A DNA stretch of 64,000 nucleotides from Homalodisca vitripennis. Lineage: Eukaryota; Arthropoda; Insecta; Hemiptera; Cicadellidae. The stretch is from the NCBI RefSeq assembly GCF_021130785.1, contig NW_025777544.1, positions 1-64,000 on the forward strand, read 5' to 3'. Below are positions 26,139-35,920 of the stretch, in pieces. The position numbers and the translations under genes are program-made. The notes below the pieces were generated by a model. That model saw only the letters and a list, made by a program, of their open reading frames with translations, was not told where the DNA came from and did no database searches. Position 1 is the first letter of the stretch; each line of letters begins with the position of its first letter.

Positions 26139-26183
26139 CCTGTCCTGGCGGAAGAGTGGACCTTTGGTCTAAGCCAGGGCAGG
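26139..26183 (+). promoter_or_regulatory. LINE copy 2 3' stem-loop
   Basis: CCTGTCCTGGC (26139-26149) pairs with GCCAGGGCAGG (26173-26183) over 11 positions. Five inner pairs differ from LINE copy 1 yet remain paired. Followed by AAATAAAG and an octamer-like tail. Confidence 0.75.
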
Positions 26184-26202
26184 TAAAATAAAGAAATTGT
26201 CA

Positions 26203-26276
<74 letters not shown>
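26203..26276. repeat. (CT)n microsatellite at LINE copy 2 3' end
   Basis: About 70 bp of CT with one TT interruption, directly after the AATTGTCA-like tail. Confidence 0.93.
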
Positions 26277-27440
26277 AAATATATATATATACAACAACCT
26301 CACTTTAAAGATTCGAAATAAACCGATACTGCGAATTTACCCTCGATTTGAGATAAAATGAGAAGATGTAACGACATACATAAGTAGGATACGAATAAAA
26401 TGAGAAAGACATACAACACATACTTCTGTAAACCTTCTTTAACACATTTAGATTTATAACCATTTACTCTTTGAATTTAATTCAGATTAAAATTGTTTAC
26501 TCTCATCTTTCAATTAAAGAACATATGGGTTATGTCAAGCTAAAATTATATTACACATTCTGAACTAACTTTAATTCACATAAACCATAGATGTTATATC
26601 AACTGCCTTTGATCTATAAAATATACTTTGAAGTTTTTACATTTGTTTACTATTTTGTTTACATTACAGATGTACTAAAAAATATTATGGAATGTGATAC
26701 TTGTTTAAAATTATATATACATCACTATAAGTGAATAAACCGTAGAAAAGATGCTATTTTAGCATTCACACAAAATGAAGTTTTGAGAAGAATGTTAGCA
26801 TATAGATTTACATGTGCGTTTGTTTAACAAACAACAAGTTGTATCCGAGATAATGGCGACCCGAGGCCATTGTGGGACTTCCCCAGACAATCTATAACAG
26901 ACCCTGGTGGTGCAATGAACACCGAGATACAGCTACTTTGTGTTGTGGTTTATACGGTTAGTTTAAATACCTGTGTGATGTTCCTTTATAAGTGTTGTAT
27001 CTCTCAGTAACACCTTAATTCTCTGCGATATCTTCTTAATCGCACAAGCAAAACTAGATGTTTTAATGAGAAGTTTGGATTGATGAGGTTTGGAACACAA
27101 TATATTTCTACTGTATTGTAAATTTGTAGTGTAGCCGAATAGTATAAGATGAATTCTTCGTTCAGAATTATTTAATACGTCATAGCAACTATCACACATT
27201 TACGCGCTTAAATAGCGTTTTCCAAATATTTTTGCAAATTACCTAAAAATTTAGACCAAATTAAGTTTAAAAATTAATCTAAATTTGTTCTAAGAAAATA
27301 TTAAATATGGAAGTCATTTTAGAGGTAAGTATAACAATTACGTCACTGCCCGATTGCACATTCTCAACAAACTAATCTTTAAATTTAAATCTTAAGTAGA
27401 TCTGGAGATTAGAATATCTTTCAAAGAATATCATTTATCA
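26277..27440. other. AT-rich gene-free stretch
   Basis: No protein-like ORF, RNA gene or repeat that I can support. It ends where repeat B begins. Confidence 0.55.
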
Positions 27441-28928
27441 AAGGTTAATTGGGAATTTCATTCAAAAAACATATTCACACGATGTTCCAGATTTTCAGTA
27501 AGAATTGCGTGCAAAGTTGCTTATAACCGGAAATTGGAAAGATAAGCAGATAATTAAAAAGCTACTAAGTGAACAATGCAATACGGTTGTTATATATCTT
27601 TAAAATCTAGATTGTTTAAATAAACCAAGGAGTGTCTAAATAAAAAATTAGTAGTATTCATTGTTTTCAAATTAATAATTATTGAAATGGTTCTTTGTAT
27701 GAAACATGGCTCTTTGTATTACTATGTTTAATTAGTAAATCAAATATTTGTCCATTTAAAATTATAACTTTTAATCATATACGTATATATTAAAAAGATT
27801 TAATCTTAATATAGTTCTTGTGATTCTTTGTATCTTATTAAGAAGTAAATAGTGTTTTATGTACAAACAAATAACAAATATATTTTGATATACTCAACTG
27901 GTAAAAATAACAGTAACGTAGTTGATTGAACCATTTAAAAAAAGTCAAATTTGAAGACACCGCGACAGTAACACCTAAATTACACAATTCCTATTTGGTT
28001 TTATTCTATCTTTAAATATAAAACGCCTACATAATAACAAAATAAATCATGTTTATTACGTTTATTACTTAGTCATGAGTAAAAACTGATGAGATATTCT
28101 GGAATATCTAGTTTGAAACTAAAATGAAAAGTAAAGAGTTAGCTGAACAAATGAAGTTAACTTCACAAAATATTGAAGAAGTTTAGGTGTAGTTAGGTTA
28201 AAAATGTCCTTCTGGATAGTTTGGCCTAAATAATCTCAAACTTTGTCTGCAATGTCTCCAGATTCTCTTCCAGACTTTCTGAATAATCTCAGATGTGTTT
28301 TAAAGCCATACATTTGTTAAAGGTTAATGCCATAATAATAGACTACGTGGTTTCCCTTTTTGCGTTTTTCCATTTTATTGGCAATTGTTATATACAAGGT
28401 AGGACCCAGACCATGTATTGCGTTCAGGATCCACCAAATTCACATACAAATTTTCAAATCTCTAGGTCATCTTGTTCTTGAAATATCCTAAAGACAAGCA
28501 AACAGCCAAGGCATCTTACAACTCCCAGGCTGACAGAAATAACAATTGTTTAGCCTACTGAATAATAGAATTCAATGATGCACGGCTACATTCTAGGAGG
28601 AACGTGCACTGTCATTAAACTCATTAATTTATATGAAGAATATTTTGTGTGTAAAGAGTTTTGTGCCAAATAGTTTACAAATACAATGTTCGGAGATATT
28701 CTGTGATAGTTCGTTTTAGTAAATGCTAATCAACCACGTTATGTGGATATATATTATCACCAAGCCCAGCGTTGCCTAAGTAGAATTTAAGTTCCACCCA
28801 ACATTTCAAATATATATCTAACGTTCAAGTTGTCCGTCAGGCTAAACAAGCAGATGGACAGGCATGCAGAATTAAAACTCTCCAGAAAGTTTAGACACAG
28901 CAACTCAAACAAATTTTCAAATTTTTAG
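27441..28928 (+). repeat. 1.49-kb dispersed direct repeat, copy B
   Basis: Second copy of 9816-11304 in the same orientation, about 99.5% identical by eye. It lacks the extra upstream 117-bp subrepeat that precedes copy A. No coding function seen. Confidence 0.85.
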
Positions 28929-30460
28929 CTCAGTTTAGTCTCTAAATATTACCCCGATTTATAGGTTTCCAAGACGCTCAGTCAAATCCGAAAGGGGATG
29001 CACAAATAAAACGATAAAACAGAATATCAAATGAGCGTAGTGAACCTAACAATATGGTTACTAGCCAGTCCTAAATTGAATTGCAATGCATGTATTTAAT
29101 GTGTTGTTTATTGAAGAATAATGTAATAATATGCAATAGTATTCACTGACGTTCAGCCTCTGTCAACAACCAAGTGTAATGATTCGCTATTCATTAAAGA
29201 TATATTCATGCAATAGGCTATAAATACTAAGTTTAAGTTAGAGGTAGTCCGTCTTCAATGACATAAGATGTTTTTTTCCAAAGTAGGTATAAAATCTTTA
29301 TGTATTTTTCAATTCATATTTATTATAAGTTACTACAGCTTGGCAAAATTTAAGTATCATTTTAAAACCATATTCATAGATATTATATTATCAACCCCTT
29401 CTTGGAATATTTACATTCTAATATTTCATGCTTTTACAGTTAATAACGCGATGATACAGATATTTTACTCTTATGCTTTAGTTTTTTTTTAATAAGTAAC
29501 ATTTTAACTGAACCGAAACCTATAATAAACACTAAAGTACTACTTGACGATTACTTCCACAAGCCTATAGTAATCCAAACTTTATTTTAAGGCCACGTAA
29601 AAATAAATACTTAGCTAATCTTATCTTCCAGAACTTTTACACCTAATACATCATTACAACTTTTACTCTAAAATGTAAATTTATCTATTTCATATTTAGA
29701 ACTACACTTTTGTGAAACTAAAATTATGTCCACATCTCAAAATGATCGCAAGCATAATACTTTAATATTACTGTGTAGACTTTAAATGTAATGTGTAAAT
29801 TTAAAATAACTGAAACTACGTAAGAATGTCAATTAACTCTATCAAGAAACAAAATTTTATTTTGAAGACCAACTAGTCTCCTATAGAAATTCTGTTTGAA
29901 AATGATTGTATAAAATTTCTAACAGAAGCCTTCTAAAAAGGATAAATTATTTTTTTAATAGCTTTTGTTTTTATTTCACGTGTGAAAATGATCAAAGAAT
30001 ATCGTATAAGTTGTATTGCTGTTTTAATAAAGTAATCTCTAACAGTTAAAATTTATATCTATATGGCATTACAGCTTCTAAAATATTCCATATTTATTCT
30101 ACTTTAAATAAAAAAGCAATGAATTAAAATGTTAAAAAAGAAACAACCACTCGATTATCCACTAACAAGTCTTAAAAATGTATTTATTAAAGCTGTGAAA
30201 AGTAATACTGTTTTTATTATATGCAAAAACGTATTATTAAAATAGAGAGTAAATAGCCTAAGAACTGCATACGTACTATAACATTACATTCTAAAGTAAA
30301 ATCTTTAAAAACTATAAATGCTTTATTGGTAATCATTATACAAAAAATAACATTCCTCAAACCTACATGACTATAATTATATTTCCATAGAAAAAACACA
30401 AAATTACATAGGAAATTATTTTCATATTATGCAGCATAAACATTGTAAACCATTTCTTAA
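28929..30460. other. AT-rich gene-free stretch left of the Polinton
   Basis: No recognisable coding sequence or repeat. It ends at the 6-bp target duplication CTTATT (30461-30466). Confidence 0.55.
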
Positions 30461-30466
30461 CTTATT

Positions 30467-30742
30467 AGTAGAAGTACCGCCACTATAGCCCAAGCCTCTG
30501 ATTGGCCGAGAGCTCCGTGACGGCGACCAATGGGAGAGCAGCAAGCCCCCTCCCTGACTCCTCCCACACTCCAGAGCGATGGCGGATGGTGACATGTGGT
30601 GGTGGCATACGACTCCTCCCACACTCCCTTCCCTAGTAGATAAAGAGCGATGGCGGATGGTGACATGTGGTGGTGGCGTGCGGCGCGGCGCGCCATACGA
30701 CTCCTCCCACACTCCCTTCCCTAGTAGAGCGATGGCGACAGT
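30467..30742 (+). repeat. Polinton left terminal inverted repeat
   Basis: 276 bp, reading as the exact reverse complement of 50341-50616. It holds internal repeats of a unit with ACTCCTCCCACACTCCCTTC followed by AGAGCGATGGCGGATGGTGA. The long minus-strand ORFs over it are produced by this GC-rich repeat and are not genes. Confidence 0.95.
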
Positions 30743-30867
30743 GCGACCGTAAATGTTCTCTCTCTTTAAGAAACACATTTTCCTAACACAGGGTTTACAC
30801 GACCGTTATCCCACATGGACAGGGGCTTGGGACTGTCCAGACGTTAAAAGAAACGCCCCCAGGTTAA

Positions 30868-30933
30868 GGTATTACATAGTACGCATGGTCAGTCCAGAGA
30901 TACTGGTTGTCACCTCGTGTACTATGTAATACC
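30868..30933. repeat. 15-bp perfect inverted repeat downstream of RING gene
   Basis: GGTATTACATAGTAC (30868-30882) is exactly complementary to GTACTATGTAATACC (30919-30933), with a 36-base loop. A smaller GGACAG/CTGTCC hairpin lies just to the left, near 30818-30840. Both lie past the stop of the RING gene on the minus strand, so they could form in its 3' UTR. Confidence 0.6.
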
Positions 30934-30966
30934 CCCCTCCCTTATTTAGTGGGAAGAACGGTCCAC

Positions 30967-31694
30967 CTACAGGAAGAAGAGATCCAGGATACCGACAATT
31001 GGAACCCTGCATACAGGACACCTGAAGAGGCGGTGACTGCACGATGGACACAGTACGTGGCCGCAAGTTCTCAGGGCTACGGTGGGAAGTGCAGTTTGGC
31101 ACACCACGCAAACGACCAGTCTAGCAGACTCCTGTTCCCTTTCAGTCCTTTGCAATCTGATCCTCTGCAACTCCGTTTGGACCCTTTCGGTAGCTTCCAC
31201 GAGTAGTGTTTCCAGGAATGAACGCAGTACATCCCACATCCGCTCTGCATGAAGGAACAACAAATCCATGTCTGATTGCAGAAACCGGTCCACGTAGCGT
31301 GTCAGATTCGTGAGATCGTTCTGGACCCGTACCACCGCGAAGAGAGCGTGGGATGAAACCCTTAACCCATTGCACTGTCCACGGTTCTCCTGTAGAAAAA
31401 GAAGTCTTTCATGGACAATTGCACACCAATCGGTCAAATCGCAAAAGCGTCAATAAAGACTAATTTTCCAACCTGAAAAAATCTAGCGATACGACGTCTC
31501 TGCCTATCTTCTTCAAGACATACGGTACAATGACGGGAACAAGGACCGTCGCCAGCGGGTGATGGTGGTATGGGATCTCGGTGAGATGGATTAGTCAAAT
31601 CTATAGGTTCATCCTGAGGGGGTCCGTCTATCAGTGCAACGTGGACTGCCTGTAAAATTGTGTGATTCTGTAGATTACGGAAACTAGATCACTG

Positions 31695-31766
<72 letters not shown>

Positions 31767-32514
31767 TTCCACTAACCGAATCTGAAGAACTCGAAGGAGG
31801 AGGAGTTCTGCGTCTGCAGCTATACCGCGTGATGGGAATTCCCAAGGGTCAGATGACTGCTGTAAATAGTAATAAAACGTTACAATCTAAAGATATTGCA
31901 AAAAAAATACTATATAGTTAAATTACTTTCATTCAAAACAATAACATGTGTGCGAGTCTACTAACCTGTTCTTCTTCTTCTTCTAATAAAGCCTCAAAAA
32001 AGTCCTCATCGTGCTGGGCTCCTGGAGAATCGGGTGTGAATCGGGTATCTGGTGGTGAAAACCACAAAGATAATATTATAGTAAAGATCTTCAGTTTAGC
32101 AATCGGATAACAATACAATCGATAAAAAACCAACTTGTTGTTCCATAGTAATAAAACGTTACAATCTAAATACATTGCAAAAAGAACAATATTGTTAAAT
32201 TACTTTCACTCAAAACCATAACATGTGTGCGAGTCTACTAACCTGTTCTTCTGCTATTAAAGCCTCTAAAAAGTCCTCAGCATGCTGGGCGTCAGGAGAA
32301 TCAGGTGAATCGGGTATCTGATGGTAAAAACCACAAAGATAATATTATAGTAAAAATCTTCAGTTTAGTAATCGGATAACAATACAAACGATAAAAAACC
32401 AACCTGTTGTGCTTCTCGCTGCCGCTGACCGATAGGAGGAGGAGGAGTCGGCGGTGATCCGATGACTCCAGGCAGTATAGCAAAGAACAACAACAATAAC
32501 ACTGAACAGTACAT
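30967..32514 (-). CDS. Predicted spliced gene ending in a C3HC4 RING finger
   Basis: The last exon (31389-30967, 140 codons) ends with a RING finger: CVVC, RTCGH, CPSC, CPVC (about 31110-30990). RING proteins of this kind usually act as E3 ubiquitin ligases. Upstream exons are inferred from GT/AG borders: 32514-32404 (ATG, hydrophobic start MYCSVLLLLFFAILPG), 32317-32243 (acidic), 31859-31777, and 31649-31473 (second Cys cluster CSRHCTVCLEE). Introns are mostly about 83-127 bp, and most junctions keep phase 0. Exon 32048-31976 duplicates 32317-32243 but is 73 rather than 75 bp and would break the frame unless skipped. The 31777 donor also leaves a phase problem. The N-terminus could be a signal peptide or a chance hydrophobic run. 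A TATA box lies about 40 bp upstream. Confidence 0.6.
31696..31764. repeat. (AC)n microsatellite inside predicted intron
   Basis: About 69 bp of AC/CA within the inferred intron 31650-31776. Confidence 0.93.
31930..32403 (-). repeat. Tandem duplication of an exon-intron unit
   Basis: 31930-32145 and 32205-32403 are similar throughout, including the shared intron start GTTAGTAGACTCGCACACAT, the acidic exon and the upstream intron. The two exon copies differ in length by two bases. Confidence 0.8.
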
Positions 32515-32551
32515 GTTGGAAACTCAGACTGAGCGATTGAGCGACTGAGCG

Positions 32552-32559
32552 CTCATATA
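32552..32559 (-). promoter_or_regulatory. TATA box of the RING gene
   Basis: TATATGAG on the minus strand, about 40 bp before ATG 32514, followed by repeated GCTCAGTC/GCTCAATC initiator-like words. Confidence 0.5.
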
Positions 32560-32668
32560 CTAAGCACAGCGGGGGGTGAAGGAGTTGCAAAAATAAAACA
32601 CTTTGTTTGACTTCGTACTGTTTATTTTAAACTCACTACAGCTGTTGTACAAACCACATGCAAAGTAA

Positions 32669-32983
32669 TTACTTCCATATCCTTACGTCCGCTGAAAGTC
32701 CATTAGATCCGCTACACCGAACTCTAAACTTTTTTGACGTTGTCATCTCTTGCAGATCTTCCTCGTTAAGGCATCTCTCGAACCTAGCAGGCAAAAATGT
32801 TACAGCCGTCTTCGATCCATCCTGTTCTATCACCAGCATGACAGCCATCCTGTCAAATTTGGTGTGAACCTTCCTCGCCTCAAGAATCTTGTATCCTGAT
32901 TTCCGCGTTAATTCCTTTATTGAAATCTTTGGTTGAATTTCACCCTGCTTTTCGAGGGATGTCAGTTTTGACGAAAGATCCAT
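32669..32983 (-). CDS. Small conserved Polinton-type protein, possible OB-fold or DNA-binding
   Basis: 104 residues from ATG 32983, with a complete frame. The core ISIKELTRKSGYKILEARKV...TKFDRMAVML...TFLPARF resembles small proteins often found with insect Polintons and related elements. I recall the pattern (KEL...YKIL...R-V-TK...FLP-RF) but not a proven function; a single-strand DNA-binding role is a guess. A predicted 85-bp intron with GTAGGT/TTTACAG borders (33074-32990) lies in the 5' UTR, six bases before the ATG. TATAAAATA is at 33146-33138. Confidence 0.6.
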   Translation of the reverse strand: MDLSSKLTSLEKQGEIQPKISIKELTRKSGYKILEARKVHTKFDRMAVMLVIEQDGSKTAVTFLPARFERCLNEEDLQEMTTSKKFRVRCSGSNGLSADVRIWK

Positions 32984-33137
32984 GATTTCCTGTAAACAAA
33001 TTCCAAACTATAACAATAATCCGTCACAGAGCCTCTGTTAGCTAAAAATACAAAGTAAAGACATGGTCACCTACCTGTAACGGATACGATGATCACGATA
33101 CGTAGAGATTGACTGTGACTGTCAGCTTTTCTCGCGA

Positions 33138-33146
33138 TATTTTATA
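33138..33146 (-). promoter_or_regulatory. TATA box upstream of the small 104-residue gene
   Basis: TATAAAATA on the minus strand. The inferred non-coding first exon ends at 33075 at a CAG/GTAGGT donor, and the intron 33074-32990 precedes the ATG exon. Confidence 0.55.
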
Positions 33147-33171
33147 CCTGATTGGAAAGGTGGGAGGTATC

Positions 33172-33380
33172 CAAGGTGCAATACCATGTATGGTAATAGG
33201 TGTCACATTTAGACTGGAATGCAGCGTGTAAAATTGGCCAACTACTCCGTCACCCCTGTAGGCTTTGTGCCATGCAAACACCCATATATGGTAATCGCTG
33301 TCATATTTAGACTGGAATGCGGTGTATCAGGTTGACCCACGTTTCCATCACCACGGTAGGCATTGAGCCAGGCCGTAGGG
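33172..33380 (-). repeat. Tandem duplicated segment with shared peptide
   Basis: Two units of about 95 bp (around 33186-33268 and 33285-33370) are similar. In minus-strand frames they encode AYRGDGVVGQFYTLHSSLN and AYRGDGNVGQPDTPHSSLN. No start, stop or family supports a gene, so this is either a decayed small repeat protein or a non-coding duplication. Confidence 0.5.
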
Positions 33381-33460
33381 GTCTCGGCGCGTTTTTTATT
33401 ATAGTGAGTTTCCCCAGGAGGCCTAATCTCACTTAACAAAGAACACTGAACACGTTCAAG

Positions 33461-33815
33461 TTCTCAACTCAATGCCGAACCTCTCCGTGTCACCTCTCTT
33501 TGTCTTGGGAGTGGGCCCCAACCATCGCCCACTCTGTCGTGATGGCCACTCCATAACAAATTTGCCACCTCCGAAAAAAAATAAACTTTTTTTTGTGTCC
33601 TTGCGAGACCGTTCAGCGAGTTCGTTTAAGTTCTCAACTAAATGCCGAACCTTTCCGTCTCACTGTCAAGTACTCGCAAAAACTTTTATATTTTGCAAAT
33701 TTTTTTTAGCCCACGTGAACTTTGAAGTTTTCAACTTAATGCCAAACTCCTCTGCTCTCGCAAATGGCTTTTCCTCTTCCACGTGTCAGGAGTAGTCCTC
33801 AACTTAATGCCGAAC
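33461..33815. repeat. Family of four spaced hairpin-forming repeats (AGTTnnnAACT type)
   Basis: The sequence TTCTCAACT(C/A/T)AATGCC(G/A)AAC recurs at 33461, 33631, 33728 and 33795. The preceding AG lets AGTT/AGTC pair with AACT/ACT across a three-base loop in each copy. Spacing is 67-170 bp, and T- and C-rich text lies between. No ORF explains the conservation. Confidence 0.65.
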
Positions 33816-33886
33816 CCCTCCTCCTTCCGAGAAGGGTTTTTTTTTTTTACTAACCTACAATATACTACATCGTCTAAGGCGGACGC

Positions 33887-34170
33887 GACAAGTCACTTTA
33901 CTTGGTGAAGCCTTTCAATATGACTTGTCTCATCCAGGTGAAGCTGAAACAATCTCTCAGCAAGTTTCATACAAGCCACTTTACTTGGAGAAACCTTTCA
34001 ATGTGACTCGTTGTAAACTTACATAGGATGTCCCATTAGCGGATTCAGATTCTCAGCAAGTTACCCAGAAGCCACTTTACTCGGTGAAGCCTTTCAATGT
34101 GACTCATCAAACACTTACAAAGAATCGGTTATAGACCACTTTACTCGGTGAAGCCTTTCAATGTGGTCTA
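33887..34170. repeat. Array of four conserved hairpins with compensatory stems
   Basis: The core CTTTACTYGGWGAARCCTTT followed by CAAT recurs four times: hairpins at 33887-33929, about 33971-34014, about 34069-34106 and 34132-34170. In the first, GACAAGTCA pairs with TGACTTGTC (9 bp). In the fourth, TAGACCAC pairs with GTGGTCTA (8 bp). The stem letters differ while pairing persists, and the loop is conserved; hairpins 2 and 3 pair imperfectly. The array lies just past the stop of the 34202-34618 gene and may be transcribed in its 3' region. Confidence 0.7.
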
Positions 34171-34201
34171 ATTCTTCTAGCTGGAGTTTCTACGGAACAT
34201 A

Positions 34202-34618
34202 TCACGCTTCATCACCATAATAACTACTATGGTCCTGAAGAAACTTTCCACTAAGTTGTTGGTACAATAGTATGTAATCCCAGTCCAACTGTTCAGCAAA
34301 ATCGTGTATAAACTGTTCTGAAAGAACCTGGTGACGACTTATTACTATCCAACAGTAGGTGTCAAAGTTCGGTACCATTTCACGCAAAAAGAATTCAGGA
34401 AGGCGAGCATTCTCTAAAACCATGGTCCAAATTACTTTATGCTGAAATATTCTCAACATGTCAAAGGAAAAAAAAGTATAGTTTGCCGATAAAAGCCTCC
34501 AATTTAGAAAGCGACTAAATTTCAAAATGAAGGCATCAGTGAGCACACCGACAGGAGCTTTTGGCTCTCGAGAAATTAGGTCCCAAACATCAGCGGTAGC
34601 AGCAGCCGTACTCCCCAT
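34202..34618 (-). CDS. Repeat protein with LDW..I..YQ.LS..F-type repeats
   Basis: 138 residues from ATG 34618; the frame is open further upstream without ATG. Two or three repeats of about 22-25 residues are visible, ending in LSEQFIHDFAEQLDWDYILL and YQQLSGKFLQD. They have the spacing of the W..IS..Q.LS..FI repeats found in several large DNA viruses and related elements. These are probably scaffold-like protein-protein modules; no enzyme motif is seen. It follows the exonuclease-like gene with little or no spacing and is followed by the hairpin array. Confidence 0.5.
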   Translation of the reverse strand: MGSTAAATADVWDLISREPKAPVGVLTDAFILKFSRFLNWRLLSANYTFFSFDMLRIFQHKVIWTMVLENARLPEFFLREMVPNFDTYCWIVISRHQVLSEQFIHDFAEQLDWDYILLYQQLSGKFLQDHSSYYGDEA

Positions 34619-34635
34619 GCTAGCACGATGTAATC

Positions 34636-35160
34636 TCAACAGTGACCGTTAACAGAATGACTACTAAGTGGACTGGTGAACCTGTTTTTAATCAGGATTT
34701 CAAAACTACATTTAGCAGCGTGCATTGCACACCGTACATCTTCATCACGGTCATTATGTTGCGGTAAGGAGCAGGAAAATCGATGCGTTCCTTTACGACT
34801 GCACAACGTACTATTTTCGTCACATGTCAAGTTATCTAGCTCGTAAACGTTATTGTGAAATTGTCTTAAAAATTTCACCTTCTCGTGTCCGCGTGTATAA
34901 ATTATAGTAAAAGGCTTGCACAAATTGCGAATGACACGACCGCAGTAAGGGAAATCACCTTCTTCCCACAAGATCTTGTGGTAGTTCTTTTCTAACCACA
35001 GAGCTGTCTTTCGCATTTTCTTGTTTAATTTCTCCCGCGGAAATGGAGGTTTGAAAACAATTTGACATTGCAATGAATTAGACACAATTGCAAATTCTTT
35101 TATTATAAACTGCTTTTTATTACCTTGAAAAGCTTGAAATTCAACTACTGCCGCATTCAT
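34636..35160 (-). CDS. Exonuclease-like (RNase H-fold?) conserved arthropod/Polinton protein
   Basis: 175 residues if started at ATG 35160 (MNAAVVEFQAFQGN), which overlaps the end of the upstream gene. Features are VEFQAFQGNKKQFIIKEFA, FKPPFP, the W and G in LWEEGDFPYCG, TRGHEKVKFL, and a C-terminal cysteine/histidine group (CSLPQHN...CAMHAA). This order matches a family widespread in arthropod genomes that looks like a degenerate DEDD exonuclease, with the first acidic residues in the FQ-F-G-N strand. Catalytic competence is doubtful here because a clear D-x-E is not seen. A role in replication or host nucleic-acid processing is inference. Confidence 0.45.
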   Translation of the reverse strand: MNAAVVEFQAFQGNKKQFIIKEFAIVSNSLQCQIVFKPPFPREKLNKKMRKTALWLEKNYHKILWEEGDFPYCGRVIRNLCKPFTIIYTRGHEKVKFLRQFHNNVYELDNLTCDENSTLCSRKGTHRFSCSLPQHNDRDEDVRCAMHAAKCSFEILIKNRFTSPLSSHSVNGHC

Positions 35161-35865
35161 TACCTCTGGGATTTGGCCAACGTTTGTAGCACTGGACGTC
35201 ATCAAAAAGTCTATCGCAAAGGTGACGTGGTAAAGCCTCAGGCGGATCAACGTAACCCTCGTCCGGACTTCCGTTACTAGTCAGAGCTAACACATCACTG
35301 ACGTAAGATCTCAATAGATCCTCCGTTAAAAACAGCTCGTTGATTTGACGTGTTATGCAGGGCAGACAGTTGGTGAACTGTGTCCACTCGTCTACGGACA
35401 GAGTTAATGTATTCTTTCCGTCGTACAGTACAACGTACTGCTGACCAAACACCCTGCGTACTACCATATTTTCTCCACTTTCGCTTTTAGAACTCCTGAA
35501 TCTATGCACGCCTGTCGATTTCCAAGAGACCAGTGATTTGGTTCGCGCACCCTAATAAAATGTTGAACATTTCCGGTTTCCAAAACGCAAAACGTTCCCC
35601 TTTTACCCTTCATCAAGATACCGACACCATTGTCGTGATCAACAAACAATCCTACAATCAAGTATTTGGAACAATCAGGATTCAAAAAGTAAAGAGACTT
35701 TAGAAACACTCCGGTAACTAGATTCGGGAGATTTCGTTTTGAGCTTTTACGGATTGATTTAATCTTGTCTATTTCCATCGGTTGACTCACCAGCTGCTTC
35801 TCCTCCTCCTCCTTCAACACAGCAGCAGCGACAGTAGCCTGTATGTCTTCACTCTTTCGCTCCAT
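35141..35865 (-). CDS. Polinton protein with two PC4-like beta modules, frameshifted
   Basis: Two overlapping ORFs form one gene: 35865-35461 (ATG 35865) and 35509-35141, with a frame change near 35490. The first module reads YLIVGLFVDHDNGVGILMKG then KRGTFCVLE. The second reads VVRRVFGQQYVVLYDGKNTL then LSVDEWTQF, similar in shape to PC4/p15 single-strand DNA-binding domains (beta strands, then a helix starting with L...W). The N-terminus is glutamate- and lysine-rich. If PC4-like, it may bind single-stranded DNA during replication or act on transcription; this is inferred from the pattern alone. Confidence 0.45.
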
Positions 35866-35920
35866 GATCACGAATGACTCTGTACACTTTGAGCAAACCT
35901 TTAAGTACCTGACGTATTAG

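Larger units (their letters stand above)
16567..26202 (+). mobile_element. LINE copy 2: 5'-truncated, diverged relative split by a gypsy element
   Basis: Starts within the second PHD-like finger of ORF1, directly after the CT tail of copy 1, so it is 5'-truncated. It continues through ORF1, endonuclease, a shortened RT region and the C-terminal domain to a 3' UTR with the shared stem-loop, the octamer-like tail and a CT array. The LTR element 19456-25238 interrupts it with a CGGTA duplication. Divergence from copy 1 is large, so the two are separate subfamilies rather than a recent tandem duplication. Confidence 0.85.

Noticed and set aside
16567..26202. LINE copy 2 as a tandem duplication of copy 1
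   Set aside because: The two differ strongly in sequence, and copy 2 is 5'-truncated at the CT junction, so independent insertion fits better.
30422..30778. Minus-strand ORFs across the left Polinton end (118 and 79 codons)
   Set aside because: They lie almost entirely in the terminal inverted repeat and recur in the right TIR; they arise from GC-rich subrepeats and start outside the element.
33887..34170. CRISPR array
   Set aside because: Repeats are imperfect, unevenly spaced and hairpin-based, and the context is a eukaryotic virus-like element without cas genes.
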